This document shows positions 22,353 through 32,722 of a DNA stretch of 37,981 nucleotides, one piece after another; position 1 is the stretch's first letter; each line of letters begins with the position of its first letter. The DNA lies in NCBI GenBank assembly GCA_900169235.1, contig FWCC01000339.1, positions 1 through 37,981 of the forward strand. The letters are read 5' to 3'. Both the position numbers and the translations under genes were made by a program. A model generated the notes under the pieces. It searched no databases. It was not told where the DNA came from and was given only the letters and a program-made list of their open reading frames with translations. The DNA comes from Zarea fungicola. Its lineage: Eukaryota; Ascomycota; Sordariomycetes; Hypocreales; Cordycipitaceae.

Positions 22353-23950
22353 ATGCAAGCCGTTACGCATTCAAGCGATACGACTGTGAGTAACGCGATA
22401 ATGGCTTTTTCACTTCATCTAGCCATCATTGGCCTCATAATAGCCATACTCTTCCGAATCATCCTGAACATCCAACGTCTTCGTGCGTCCAAGATACGAG
22501 GACCCTTCCTTGCTGCAGTCACATCATTCTGGCGATACCGACACATGCAAAGCCCGAAATGGTCGGAAGAGCTAGATCAACTCCACAAGAAATATGGCAA
22601 GCTCGTTAGACTCGGGCCGAATTTTGTCTCTGTTGCTGACGCTGCAGCTCTCCCCGTCATCTATGGAACGAGCTCTGCCTGGATCAAGGTACGCGATACA
22701 AAGCGACGGGGTCTAGTTATTAAAATCTAAAACGTTTCCCGTAGGGAGATTCCTATGATGTGATGGCAGCCATAAGCAATGGAAAGGAAATCCGGACTAT
22801 TGCCAGCACTCGTGATGAAGCAGCATTTACAAAGACAAAACGAGCCGTCGGATCAGCTTTCGCCACAACAAACCTACTCGATTACGAATGCTTCATCGAC
22901 AGCTCGACCGAGGAGCTCTTCGCCGCGCTTCGCAAACACGGAAACGTGGATATTGTCAAATGGTTCGCGCTCTCCACCATGGATATGCTTAGCCACATTG
23001 CGTTTAGCGAGTCTCTCAACTTCGTACACGCTGAGGGAGATGTTGGAGGTGTGCTAAAGTCCATTGCAACGCGATTCAAGTGGTGGCAGACGTGGGGCCC
23101 GATCCCCGGACTCGAGCGCCTTCTCTTCCGGAATCCCATTGCCATGCGCATGAGCGGTGCTGCCAGCAGCCCCATCGCCCAGCTGGCGGCTATGAAATAC
23201 CAGGCGCGCAAAGACACAAAGTCCACAGAGCGCGATCTGCTGCAAAAGTACCTCGCGGCATCCGAAAAGTACCCCGACGTAGTCCGGCCGGAGACCATCA
23301 TCGGCATGGTCATCTCCACCATTGCTGCCGGGGCGGACACGACTGCAGTCACGCTGGCTTCGGTGCTGTACTACGTCGTGAAGCACCCGGACGTGCATAA
23401 AAAGCTCATGGACGAGTTCAACGCGGCCTTTGTTGCGGGACAGCTATCTCAGCCCCCCAAATGGGCCGAGGTGAGCAAGCTACCGTATCTCGACGTCGTA
23501 ATCAAGGAGTCTATGCGCTGCTGGTCCATCGCAGCCTTCATGGTTGACCGGGTCGTTCCCAAGGGCGGGGTGGAGCTGGCGGGCCACTTCATCCCCGAAG
23601 GCACGCAGGTCGGGTGCAATCTGCACGCTGTCCACATGATGACGGACGTTTGGGGTGATGATGCCGAAGTGTTTCGGCCGGAGCGCTGGTTGGACGCGGA
23701 TGAGGAATGTCGACGCAAGATGCAAAAGGCGTTCTTGGGCTTCTCGATGGGCAAGCGCGTGTGTATTGGCATGCACATTGCAGAGCTGGAGATGAAGAAG
23801 ATGATACCCAACGTCCTAATGTCCTTCAATGTCAAGTTTACCCATGAGGATCAGGAGATACGACTGCCAGACGTAAGCGCCAATTCTGTCCGTGTTCCTG
23901 CCCCAATCTGGGTGACGTTTGAGGAGCGCCCGTGGAGTGGACGCAAGTGA
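22353..23950 (+). CDS. Cytochrome P450 monooxygenase, pisatin-demethylase-like
   Basis: Two exons, 22353-22688 and 22745-23950, with a 56-nt intron, 513 aa from the first ATG. A hydrophobic membrane anchor lies at about residues 17-39. Hallmarks are all present: I-helix AGADTT (about residue 307), K-helix ESMR (about 366), FRPERW, and the haem loop FSMGKRVCIG with the ligand Cys at about 451. It should be an ER-bound, haem-thiolate oxygenase of the group containing fungal pisatin demethylases; the substrate is unknown. A TATA-like catatataatt only about 20 nt before the first ATG suggests the second Met at 22401, directly before the anchor, is the true start (497 aa). No polyketide, peptide or terpene synthase lies nearby. 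Confidence 0.92.
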
Positions 23951-24576
23951 TGGGAAGCCGGCTAAAGCCTCCGCTGTTTTGGTCGGAAGCGGTGCTGAGA
24001 AATGATAACTGGAGAAGAATATTGACACGGTAGGACATGGTGGGTACCAGGACCTTTTATAGTCTTCATCCAAGCTGATGGCCAGTGCATGAGCGGTACT
24101 GCTGGCCGTCATTGGCGGGGGGTGAAGTGAGCGACAAAACGTGTCCATTGTTTGGCGAAGTGGCCTTGAGCTGTGGAAATGACTCGAAGAATAAAGGCGT
24201 GACGCATGAAAATGGATCGCAACATGGGACGCTACAAGACGCGACCAAGTTAAGAAACCTGTAATTCTCGTCGTTGTTAAAAGTTAGAAATGTCCACAGT
24301 CTATAGACCAAGGAAGGAAGCAGGGCCTCACCAGATCTCCAAATAAAAAGCCTGTAAGGATGGAAGAGTGCCTTGAGGAAGATGCTAGCTGTCTTGTGCG
24401 AATGCGTTCATCGACGCCGAACTTAATCCGAAGTAGCAGTTTACTCTAATTTCGATAAATATGGTTGAATTCAAGAGATTTAGTGACGTAGGCTACTCAT
24501 CGAACTGTGGTTCCTTCTATTTTCCTATTTTATCTGTGCTAATAAGGCATTGCCTTTGACGCCAAACCGCGGCATT
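23951..24576. other. Convergent spacer after the P450
   Basis: About 0.6 kb between the P450 stop and the stop of the minus-strand secreted gene. I see no gene, repeat or RNA in it. Confidence 0.45.
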
Positions 24577-24985
24577 CTAGTTTCCAGTTCGCGCAACGGA
24601 GAGAGCAGGAACTCGCATGACCCAGTTGATATCATTGTCAAATACCTGACCATTTGACTTTTCAATAACAAAGCACCTGCCTGAACCATTCTGATGATCA
24701 CAGTAGGTAGCAACAAATCCAGGGTCGTTGACGGTATTAAACATGCAGTGGATCGGGCTGGTTGGGTTGAAGGTGCGGACCTCGCCAACACCAATGTCAA
24801 CAAAGCCGCAGCTTGCTGGAAGACACTTGTTGGGATTGGAAGGGTCGACTCGGGTGCAGATTCTTAAGTTGAATTTTAGTTAGCATCATTGGACGTAGAA
24901 CAGGTTTTAGTGGTATAGCAAGAGTGTACCCCAACGCAGCTGCGCCTCCTGCCATGAGGGAAATAAAACCGATTGAAGCTAGCAT
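24577..24985 (-). CDS. Small secreted six-cysteine protein
   Basis: Two exons, 24985-24930 and 24862-24577. The 67-nt intron has a GTACAC donor, a gctaact branch site 13 nt before the acceptor and a TTAAG acceptor, and joins in phase to give 113 aa. Residues 1-19 form a signal peptide. The mature chain begins ICTRVDPSNPNKC and holds six cysteines: ICT, KCLPASC, HCMF, YCDH and RCF. An even Cys count and short length point to a disulfide-stabilised extracellular protein. The segments CMFNTVNDPGF and DINWVMRVP are not familiar to me. A minus-strand TATA region near 25045 lies about 60 nt upstream. Effector or antimicrobial roles are possible but unsupported. Without splicing the frame ends in an unlikely tail. 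Confidence 0.65.
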
Positions 24986-25696
24986 TCTTATAAACTTTGC
25001 GATTTTATGTTGGATATTTTTGGAATATTGAGTAATACCGGTATTTTATATATCTTCGCAAACGGGAGAGGCAGGTCTTTATAGACAGTTGCCGCCGCTT
25101 TCTTCAACAGAAATGGGTTATTATTGCAATAGCCTTGATTACAATATCATTGAATGATAATATTCTCCATTGGAGTACTTTTATCCGTCTATGTACCATG
25201 TTTGCCGGTAATGTACTTGTTCTAGAGTGAGGGCTCTCGAGCTTACCGGAGCCACTGTGGACCATTGGAGACGCTGACAAGGTGTGCTCGCACCACCTTG
25301 CGGTAAAGTGTACCATGGCGGGAAGCCGACTCTCTTATTAACTAAGGTTAGTTCATTGAATATCCACTATTTAAACCCCATGCTAACAATATTTCCAAAG
25401 TCTTATTGTAATCATATTTCAGTAAACTTGACTCCCCCACAATGAATCCAGACCTTACTCACCGTCTGCAAATCTCGCACCATCTTTCTTTTTACGGACT
25501 AACAGAGCTACAGCTTAATATAATTGAAACAGGGGGTCCAAAATCAAACCAATAGTATCTTCAACCGGATGGCATTGGAAGATGGTATGTTGGTCAGACG
25601 TCGAGAGTTGCTGGGTGGTCAAATGATGCTGAGGAGAGGACGGACGAACTTTCTTAGTCTGTATGTAACATGCACCAAAACAAGTAATAGTTCTCC

Positions 25697-26020
25697 ATGC
25701 AAGAAGTGGAAAGTATTAGAGAAGCTAGACATTTCGAACCAGTACACAACGAACAGATCACCGATCCAATGGGCGGTATCAAGGAGTCAAGTTACGCCAT
25801 TTATGCTCGGGGGGAAGAGATTATTTCAAAACTCATTGGGCCTGTCAAATGTCCATTCGGAATGCGGGAGAAGTCCTTCCCGAAGAAAAACCTATTACTT
25901 CCAGCTACGAGCGATGCATACAGTCGTGGTGGCGCATTAGCATTTTGGCCTGCATCAGAGGGAGAAATGCGGGTTACGCTATGCCAGACAAACTGTATGT
26001 CAGCATGTATGAGAAAATAA
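25697..26020 (+). other. Doubtful ORF, 107 codons
   Basis: An ATG frame with plausible residue mix (HNEQITDPMGGIKESSYAIY, SEGEMRVTLC) in a gene-poor spacer. It overlaps a 138-codon frame in another register, and there is no homology I can name. It may be a decayed gene fragment. Confidence 0.2.
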
Positions 26021-26175
26021 GACGAAAATAAAGCAAAATCATGGAATAAGAATGTGGAACAAGACGGCACTCGGACACGCAAGCCTTCTCCGCTCCTTTG
26101 CCTCACTAATACGCTCCATCATATCGTACTCCACACTCCTTTCCTAACAACACAAACCCGAACTTACAGTGGACG

Positions 26176-26450
26176 TTATTGGTTTTGCGGAGGCTGCGCC
26201 GTGGACAGGGGCGCCTCTGCATTGGCCGCCTCAGCTTTTGCCGCCGTTAGTTTCGACGTGTCCACCAACGGAGACAAATTGCGCGCCGCGCCCGGCTGGG
26301 CGTATCAAATCTCCTTCACTAGCCCATAGGGCCGACGACTGCAAAAGGTCATGAGTCGCGTGGTCAGCTCCGCCGGGTGTTCGCCCTCGTTATTGGGAAC
26401 TCTGCTGGGTTTTAACCGTTGGAGTCGCGGGAAAGGCCTCGAACTCGATC
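26176..26450 (-). pseudogene. GC-rich coding-like relic of unrecognised origin
   Basis: The minus strand reads as one frame of about 90 codons ending in TAA at 26178-26176, interrupted once by TGA at 26307-26305. Before the stop it reads EGEHPAELTTRLMTFCSRRP; after it, LSPLVDTSKLTAAKAEAANA. The block is clearly more GC-rich than its surroundings. The opposite strand is also partly open, so the coding strand is not certain. No family recognised. Confidence 0.3.
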
Positions 26451-26790
26451 AGTTAATGATACTAGTCCGAAAAGAGCTATATGCTAGCCTATTAGGTATA
26501 ATGAAGACTACATGGACCAGTCTACGTCATCTCATCGTCTGGTGAATGACCAGAGAAGACAAAGACATTAGCTGGTGTTGGCTGATTGTAAGCTTACTGT
26601 CAATGGGTCCAACTGTTCAAATATTTGTTTCTACTTGTTACGACGATGCAACTTTCCGCAAGGGTTCTTCAGCACATGATGTCAAAAGTGGCGTGCGGGA
26701 GGATTAGCCAGTGAGAGTATACTAAAAACTATAGGGGGTAGTGTCTATCAGTATCGAGAGCCTCTCTATTGTCTGTTGACCGAAATTACT

Positions 26791-26800
26791 TATATAAATA
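26791..26800 (+). promoter_or_regulatory. TATA box of the 26899 secreted-protein gene
   Basis: tatataaata sits 99 nt upstream of the ATG at 26899. Confidence 0.55.
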
Positions 26801-26898
26801 GAGTGGCAGTTCCTATTGAAGTAATGGCAGCACATCAAACATCCATCTCCACCACAAGCCGTCTCGTGCTCTATTGTCGACAAATTTAGCTCAGCAAA

Positions 26899-27606
26899 AT
26901 GAAGTTTTCTACTTTTATTGTGAGTAACACCCAGAATTGATGCGTCGATATTCTAATTCCGAGCCAGGTCTCTCTCGCTGGACTCATTGGACCAATTCTC
27001 GCAGTACCGAGTCAGGGAGAGGTCCAGAGCTACACAGTCGATGCAGTTGCAAAGATCATTTCCCCTGTTTCTGGGCTGCAGACACGTGCCAATCCTCAAA
27101 CGGAAGGTGGTACCATCTACAGGGATGGAAACGGTGTTTGTCGCGTCATCTTCGTGCTTCAGGTCACCGAACAGCTACTCCAGGCTTTCGAGAACTCTGG
27201 GATCAACCTAGCAAAGGCTGTCTTGTCCGAGGTGCTTAGGTTTGGAAGAGAAAACGACTTTTCTGCAATTGTTCGCCGAAACCTCTGGGATGCAGAGTTT
27301 GATGCTGCTGCTCAAATCCTGAATAGCAAAACCTTCATGTCGCTTGCCATCACCGCCCGGGGATCCATTGACGGCATCACTGGCGTGACACTCCTTCTTC
27401 AGAAATGGTTAGAACAATCCGCCAGTATGTACTTTGGAGTAAAGGAAGTGGCAGATGCACTCAGTGTCAACAAGCGGTCAGTTGTGGATTCTGGTCTGGA
27501 AGAGAGGAAGGCTCCCCCCCAATTCTGCAATGGTGGCTGGGCTGGATTTTACAATGTTATCGTTGTCAAGGATCCCAGCCCTGTTAGCGTCAAAGTGGCT
27601 TGCTAG
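26899..27606 (+). CDS. Secreted protein of unknown family
   Basis: Two exons, 26899-26919 and 26968-27606. The 48-nt intron (GTGAGT donor, ttctaat branch site, CCAG acceptor) lies inside the signal-peptide coding region and keeps phase 0. The product is 219 aa. Residues 1-20 (KFSTFIVSLAGLIGPILAV) are a signal peptide. The mature protein has only a few cysteines (NGVC, QFCNGGW and the C-terminal residue) and long amphipathic helical stretches such as VTEQLLQAFENSG and EFDAAAQILNS. The compact C-terminal FCNGGWAGFYNVIVV segment may be an Ig-like or beta element. I recognise no enzyme motif. Without the first exon the open frame has no ATG near its start, which supports the spliced model. Confidence 0.68.
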
Positions 27607-28265
27607 GCACTTGGAGACGATTTCGCCAACGTTTGGATCTGCTGGCTGGCCTGCGTCGGGGGTGAAGCGTGAGGCAGCCATCAGTCCGAGACTCCCAAGT
27701 ATTCCCACACTCGCACTCTGATGTTCTCCCCACTGGAGAAATGGCTAGAAAATACAAACATTATGTGTGGCATTTAGATAGCAGTTTTAGGTCTCAATAT
27801 TCAACAGCTATGTGCCTGAAGCAAAACAGTTTCTCCCGATGTGATGCTTTACCAGTGACAGATACCTTTCCTTCACTTTTCGCTGCGTACTCGACATTGA
27901 AATAGTAGTTTTAATAGCGCGAGGCCTTGCAAGCGCCCTTTGACCGTTTAACTGGTTTACATGGCCAATCAATTACCACTATTCCCAGTCTCGGGTAACG
28001 TAGGACTGCAAATGTGGCATGAGGAATTCCCCCGGCAGTAGGCTTGTGAGTACATGTGGTATAGGGTATGACTGCATAAATTAAGGATGCGCCCAACCGC
28101 CCTGATGCATCACTGTCATACCCCGCGCAACACTGATGCTTGTTGGTAATTTGTAAGCTGACAGGCACACAGGGGCCAATAAGTAGAGCTCTGGCTGCTT
28201 CAATCTGCTCGACACATGCCTATCTCTACCCGTGGTTGATTATACCAAATAGTGATGATTTTGAG
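27607..28265. other. Spacer upstream of the HET gene
   Basis: No gene supported. The open frame of the HET protein extends back to 28140 but without any in-frame ATG before 28266, so this part is leader or an unseen upstream exon. Confidence 0.4.
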
Positions 28266-30068
28266 ATGATATCCACGTCCTTGGATGCGCCGGTGCCATA
28301 TCATGCCGTCTCCTACACATGGGGAAGCTCAGAGACCGTAAATTCGGTCAATATAGATGGTTATCCAGCTTTTATTTCAGGAAACCTTCACTATGCCCTC
28401 AGACAAATCTATGCGGTGCTGCAACCTGGCACGTGGCTTTGGATTGACTCGCTCTGCATCAACCAACTCGACATTGTGGAAAAGAGCCGGCAGGTGTCGC
28501 AGATGGGACGAGTCTTCGCGACAGCCGAGTTGGTTTATATTTGCATGGGGCCTGCCACCGATGATAGTGATCAATTGATTGAGTTTCTCACTCCATTGGG
28601 CCACGAAGCGGCCCAGGCTGGCCTTTTTGCGATTGGATTCTCGCCGGTAGACACGCGCGACCCGGCCCAGACGAAGACGGCCGCATTTGTCCGCAAACTG
28701 GTCAGGACGGAGGCAATCTACTCGGCATGGTTCCGCACGGCTCTGCAAGCCCTGGTGGACTGGCCCAACTGGCATCGCTGCTGGATCATCCAAGAAATTG
28801 CGCTGGCGCGGCGCGGCCTGCTCCTCTGCGGCGGCAAGTCCATCTCCCTCGATGCCTTTCATGCCGTCTTGTTCGCCCTGGAAAAAGTCTCCAAGTGGCG
28901 CGAAAAGTCCGACGTCCCCGGCAACAATAAAGATCAGCAGCTGCCGCGATTCTACCAATCTTCCATCCTTGGGCTCGAGTCGCGCCATGTGCGCGGCCAG
29001 GCAGAGTATACAACCCTGCGCTGGTTCCTCGTGAGCCGAACCCATGCCGGGAATGAGCTCGAGCCGGGGCCCTTTTATGCGGCGACGGATCCTCGAGATG
29101 TCATTTTTGCGTTTCTGGGCATCGTCTCTGATAGGGCGCTTCTCTGCCTGGAGCCGGATTACACCAAGCCCGTAGGCCGGGTCTACGCCGAGGCGACGGC
29201 GGCCATGATGCGTCTTCACCCTCACCATCAGAAGTTGGAAATGTGCTCGTTTCCAAAGGACCTTCTGGATCTGCCGTCGTGGGTTCCGGACTGGAGTCGC
29301 ATCGGCCGTCTTGGCATTCGGCAACCTCTGTCCTGGATCAACGAATTCGTGGCGTCTGGGTCGACGACGCTCAAGGCTGCCGACGTCGTTTTCTCGGAAA
29401 ACCTTGCTCTACGAAGACGGGGCTTCCAGTTTGACGTTGTAGAATCAGTATTCATCTCTGGCGCAGTGGTGGAAAGGCCAGACCAAGACGATCTCGAAAT
29501 GGCCTTGTCCCGCGCACTGGCCTCGAGTAAAACGAGAGCGGCATTACTGGCCGCCATTTTAGATTTTGCGCGTAGCCTGCCACCTTTTGGCCGCGACAAG
29601 CTGGAGACGCGCGTCTGGAGAACACTTGTTGTTGATTTATACCGCGACCCTGACAACGATGACTGGTATGAAACCATGTCGCGAATGATGGTGCACGGCG
29701 AGGCGCTTGAACTAAGCGACACATTCAGTGGGAAAGAGCTGGCATTCATTTGGCAACAGGCATCGGCGAGCAAGGAAGAGCAGCCGCAGGACGTTGTTGA
29801 TAGATTTTTGGCCAGCATCTGGCAACAGGCTGTCAGGATAGCCAAGGGTCGGACCTTGTTTTCGACTACAAGCGGACGGCTTGGGCTCGGCCCGTATTGT
29901 GTGCAAGCGGGAGATGTTGCGACGATTCTGGAGGGTACTGGTGTGCCCATCCTTCTTCGACCAGCAGGGGAAATGCACAACTACGTTGGTGACGCGTATA
30001 TCGAAGGAGTGATGTATGGAGAGCTGATGGAGCTTGAGCAGAGCCAACAAGACTTTGACATTCTGTAA
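28266..30068 (+). CDS. HET-domain (heterokaryon incompatibility) protein
   Basis: A single-exon 600-aa protein from the first in-frame ATG. The HET domain occupies the N-terminus: YHAVSYTWG (residues 12-20), LWIDSLCINQ (58-67), then the EKSRQVSQM and VYICMG segments (to about 95). HET domains are TIR-like modules that trigger incompatibility-related cell death when non-self is met; here no partner such as a NACHT or SesB gene is adjacent. The rest has no recognised repeat and includes a W-rich segment around PSWVPDWSRIG typical of stand-alone HET proteins. The domain normally starts a few residues further upstream, so a short 5' exon could be missing. The gene ends 70 bp from the convergent argininosuccinate synthase. 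Confidence 0.9.
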   Translation: MISTSLDAPVPYHAVSYTWGSSETVNSVNIDGYPAFISGNLHYALRQIYAVLQPGTWLWIDSLCINQLDIVEKSRQVSQMGRVFATAELVYICMGPATDDSDQLIEFLTPLGHEAAQAGLFAIGFSPVDTRDPAQTKTAAFVRKLVRTEAIYSAWFRTALQALVDWPNWHRCWIIQEIALARRGLLLCGGKSISLDAFHAVLFALEKVSKWREKSDVPGNNKDQQLPRFYQSSILGLESRHVRGQAEYTTLRWFLVSRTHAGNELEPGPFYAATDPRDVIFAFLGIVSDRALLCLEPDYTKPVGRVYAEATAAMMRLHPHHQKLEMCSFPKDLLDLPSWVPDWSRIGRLGIRQPLSWINEFVASGSTTLKAADVVFSENLALRRRGFQFDVVESVFISGAVVERPDQDDLEMALSRALASSKTRAALLAAILDFARSLPPFGRDKLETRVWRTLVVDLYRDPDNDDWYETMSRMMVHGEALELSDTFSGKELAFIWQQASASKEEQPQDVVDRFLASIWQQAVRIAKGRTLFSTTSGRLGLGPYCVQAGDVATILEGTGVPILLRPAGEMHNYVGDAYIEGVMYGELMELEQSQQDFDIL

Positions 30069-30138
30069 CACAAGATCTTTATTACGGCCACTAATGCAAA
30101 AGATTTGCCCTTTTTTCCAGTATTTGTACTATTTACAT

Positions 30139-32145
30139 TTAAATGGGAGCAAGAGGCTCGCCATCCTTGGCCTTGCGGGCGCCATACTTCTCCAGACGGA
30201 TAGCCTGGATAGCAATGAAGCCGCTCGTGTCCTGCTCACATGATTAGTTTTCGGTCGCATCTAAAAGCCCTTGTTCGGAAAGCCGCTTACCATTGGGGAG
30301 AAGCCCTCGAGAGTATCCATGGAAGACTCAGTCTCGGAGTACAGGTTGGAGGTCTCGCTGGAGCGTCCGACAACGAATGCGTTGCCCTTGTAAGCTACCA
30401 GGTTGACCTTGCCCTCGACGTGCCTCTGGCTGAAGATGATGGAGTTGTGGAGGAACTCTCGCTCTGGGCTAAAGTACATGCCGTTGTAGAGGCAGGCGGT
30501 CCAGTTGGAGGTGACCATCTGGTCACGGATGGAACGGACCTTGGAGTCCATGACAAGACCCTCGATATCTCGGTGAGCGGTGCGCAGGATGGTCAGGCCG
30601 GGGGTGTCGTAGCAGCCACGGCTCTTGAGACCAATGAATCGGGATTCGACAATGTCGACACGGCCAACTCCATTGATGCGGCCAATTTCGTTGGCGGCCT
30701 TGAAGATTTCCAGGGAGCCAGTGATGGTCTTGCCACCAACCTCAAGCTTGATTGGGATGCCCTTTTCGAAGTGGACAGTGAACTTGGTTGGCTCGTCGGG
30801 GGCCTTCATGGGATCTTTTCAAGTTAGCTCCACGTCGCGGGAATGATTCAAGACTGAGTAACTTACCGATGGTCATGGTCCACATGTCGGATGGGGGCTC
30901 GAGCTCGGGCTGCTCAAGGATACCTGCCTCGTAAGAGCAGCTATTTTCAGACGCAAAAGTTAGCAACAATTCCATGTCCAGTCGGATGAAATGAAGTGGA
31001 GGGCTTTCTCACTGGATAAGGTTGGCATCCATGGAAAACGGCTTCGCCTTGGTCGAGGTCACAGGAATGCCCTTTGATTCAGCAAAGTCCAGGAGCGCTT
31101 GACGGCCACTGTGTGCACGTTAGTATTGTCGAGAGGGGAGGCGGGCGGGAGGGGTACGGACGCGAATCGCTCGCAAAACTCGGGTATGCGCCAGGGGATG
31201 ATTGTCTTTGTCGTTTGATCGAGGGCCCTCCATGCCAGCTCGAATCGGACCTGGCTGATGAGGGGTCAGTATTTATGTGACATTGGTATCGGGACACCTA
31301 AACGTACTCATTCTACGCGGGTTAGCATCTAGAACATGACGATACGCTGAGAGGGAAGAACTTACTCCTTTTCCTGTGCCTATGCAAGTAGGAGAGACAG
31401 CGGTCAGTATGGCACGACAGTGAGTGGGTGCTGAAATGCTACGTGGATTGCTTACATCCATGGCTCAACAATCCACAGTTGTACTGTTTAGCCACCTTCA
31501 TCATGGCCCTGGCAATGACCGGGCGGGCCAAGGATGTGCCCAGGAGGTAGGCGTCTTCGTATAGCGCATTGCCTAATACCAACGGATGTTAGCCAAGCTG
31601 TAGATGGAAGTTTGTACTTGAGACGGGCGATCGGCCGAACGCACATTGCACTGCTGGCCAGACAAGTTCGTCCACTAGCTCCTGCTGGAGGTTTTCGATG
31701 ATCATGCGCTCGGCACCAATCTTCTGGGCCTTTGCCTTGACTGCGTCGTAGTCTTCATTTTGTCCCTTTCGTGACGTTAGCACAGTTGCGTTTCCAGGTG
31801 CAGCGCGTGTGCTGCAAGTCGAGGAGCAAATGTCGAGGATCGGCCTGTACGTACAACATCGGCGAGGAAAGCCTGTTTTCAGTTAGCTAGGCGCAGGTAC
31901 ATGAATCAATTGGGGTAGACGTACAACAACAGTATAGCCCTGCTCAATGAGCCAAGCGAGGATAACAGACGTATCCAAACCTGAAATTCAGATTAGCATG
32001 GTCCTGGTGCTCATGCGGACCCCTCAGTAGAAAACACACCGCCAGAGTAGGCACTGTTTCGTAGGAATCGCCAAGTCAGCCTAACAGCACTTCAAAAGCA
32101 ATGGCGGTACAGGTCAACTCACAGACAAACGCGCTTATCAGCCAT
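30139..32145 (-). CDS. arg1: Argininosuccinate synthase
   Basis: ATP-dependent ligation of citrulline and aspartate in arginine synthesis. Thirteen exons rebuild 415 aa, the normal length: 32145-32123, 32053-32040, 31980-31925, 31872-31855, 31765-31645, 31572-31456, 31379-31366, 31312-31308, 31254-31162, 31108-31013, 30940-30867, 30814-30291 and 30231-30139. The ATP loop AYSGGLDTS is spread over exons 2-3. Downstream are VGQNEDYDAVK, YLLGTSLARPVIA, SHGCTGKGNDQVRFE (over exons 6-9), SYEAGILEQPE and the exon-12 core. Exons 2, 4, 7 and 8 are only 14, 18, 14 and 5 nt. All junctions are GT-AG; the donor of exon 9 (GTCCGT) is atypical. Phases agree throughout, so the gene is intact despite its fragmentation. 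It is convergent with the HET gene. Confidence 0.95.
31308..31312 (-). other. arg1: Five-nucleotide micro-exon of argininosuccinate synthase
   Basis: Sequence aatga on the minus strand, preceded by cgcgtag and followed by gtacgt. It supplies Asn and the first two bases of Asp in the conserved GKGNDQVRFE motif. Skipping it breaks the frame and deletes two invariant residues. Confidence 0.8.
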
Positions 32146-32399
32146 TGTGATTTTTGATTGAAGTGGAAGAGATGAGTAGCAAGCAAATCCAATTGACGAC
32201 GTGCAGAGTTGAAGCTCCCAAAGATATTGTCTTGAACCCCGCCGAGGACGGAGTCGATATGAGATCTGCCAAATGACTCTTGTGGAGACGCTAGGCTGTT
32301 TTTGGCAACAAGCATGATAAGGGTTGGCGACCCTAGCCCACAATGGCTGCTTTTAGGTGTAGGGTAGCTGGACTTGCGAGTACTTTCGGAGGAGCTCGC

Positions 32400-32408
32400 G
32401 TGAGTCAT
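32400..32408. promoter_or_regulatory. Possible CPC1/Gcn4 (bZIP) site upstream of arg1
   Basis: gagtcatga, with its preceding t, reads as tgagtca, the palindromic bZIP core. It lies about 255-262 bp upstream of the arg1 start. Amino-acid biosynthesis genes of fungi are classic targets of Gcn4/CPC1, so the position makes sense. Binding is inferred. Confidence 0.5.
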
Positions 32409-32542
32409 GATTACTAGGCTGTTTGAGTACCGCAAGTACCGCAAGGTACCGTCCAACGGCGCACCTACTTATACTCTACAGTGCTAGTAGCTCTGAGCTA
32501 CCCCAACTTAGGTAAGCTGCGGTAACGGAGCGGAGCAGCGAA

Positions 32543-32582
32543 ATCCATGTCATCCATGTCATCCATGTCATCCCATGTCATC
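32543..32582. repeat. 9-bp tandem repeat upstream of arg1
   Basis: Three copies of atccatgtc followed by a 10-bp variant (atcccatgtc), within the arg1 upstream region. Confidence 0.85.
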
Positions 32583-32722
32583 GACAGATTACTCCGTACG
32601 CCGTAGGTATGCGACACCAACCTTACCGTTGACCACACGAGGGTTGCGCCGAATAGGACAAGATTCGAGATTGCAGTCACACTGCTACATCGGTTGCCAA
32701 GATGCCGCAAACAAGCCCACCG

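Larger units (their letters stand above)
24986..26898. other. 1.9-kb spacer with unresolved coding fragments
   Basis: Contains a 37-codon ORF at 25442-25555 with a promoter-like setting (tatttaaa, then a C-rich leader). A 107-codon plus-strand frame at 25697-26020 has no signal peptide or known motif. A GC-rich relic lies at 26176-26450. None joins by convincing splice sites. A TATA box at 26791-26800 belongs to the next gene. Confidence 0.4.

Noticed and set aside
17506..23950. Secondary-metabolite cluster around the reductase and P450
   Set aside because: No polyketide synthase, peptide synthetase, terpene cyclase or prenyltransferase is present, and the genes are 4 kb apart with a secreted protein between them.
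28140..28265. Upstream extension of the HET open frame to 28140
   Set aside because: The frame opens at TTG with no ATG before 28266, and the extra residues do not resemble HET N-termini.
28377..29324. 315-codon minus-strand ORF inside the HET gene
   Set aside because: Shadow of a GC-biased coding region; the HET motifs are on the plus strand.
30240..30827. 195-codon plus-strand ORF over arg1 exon 12
   Set aside because: Antisense shadow of the large conserved argininosuccinate synthase exon.
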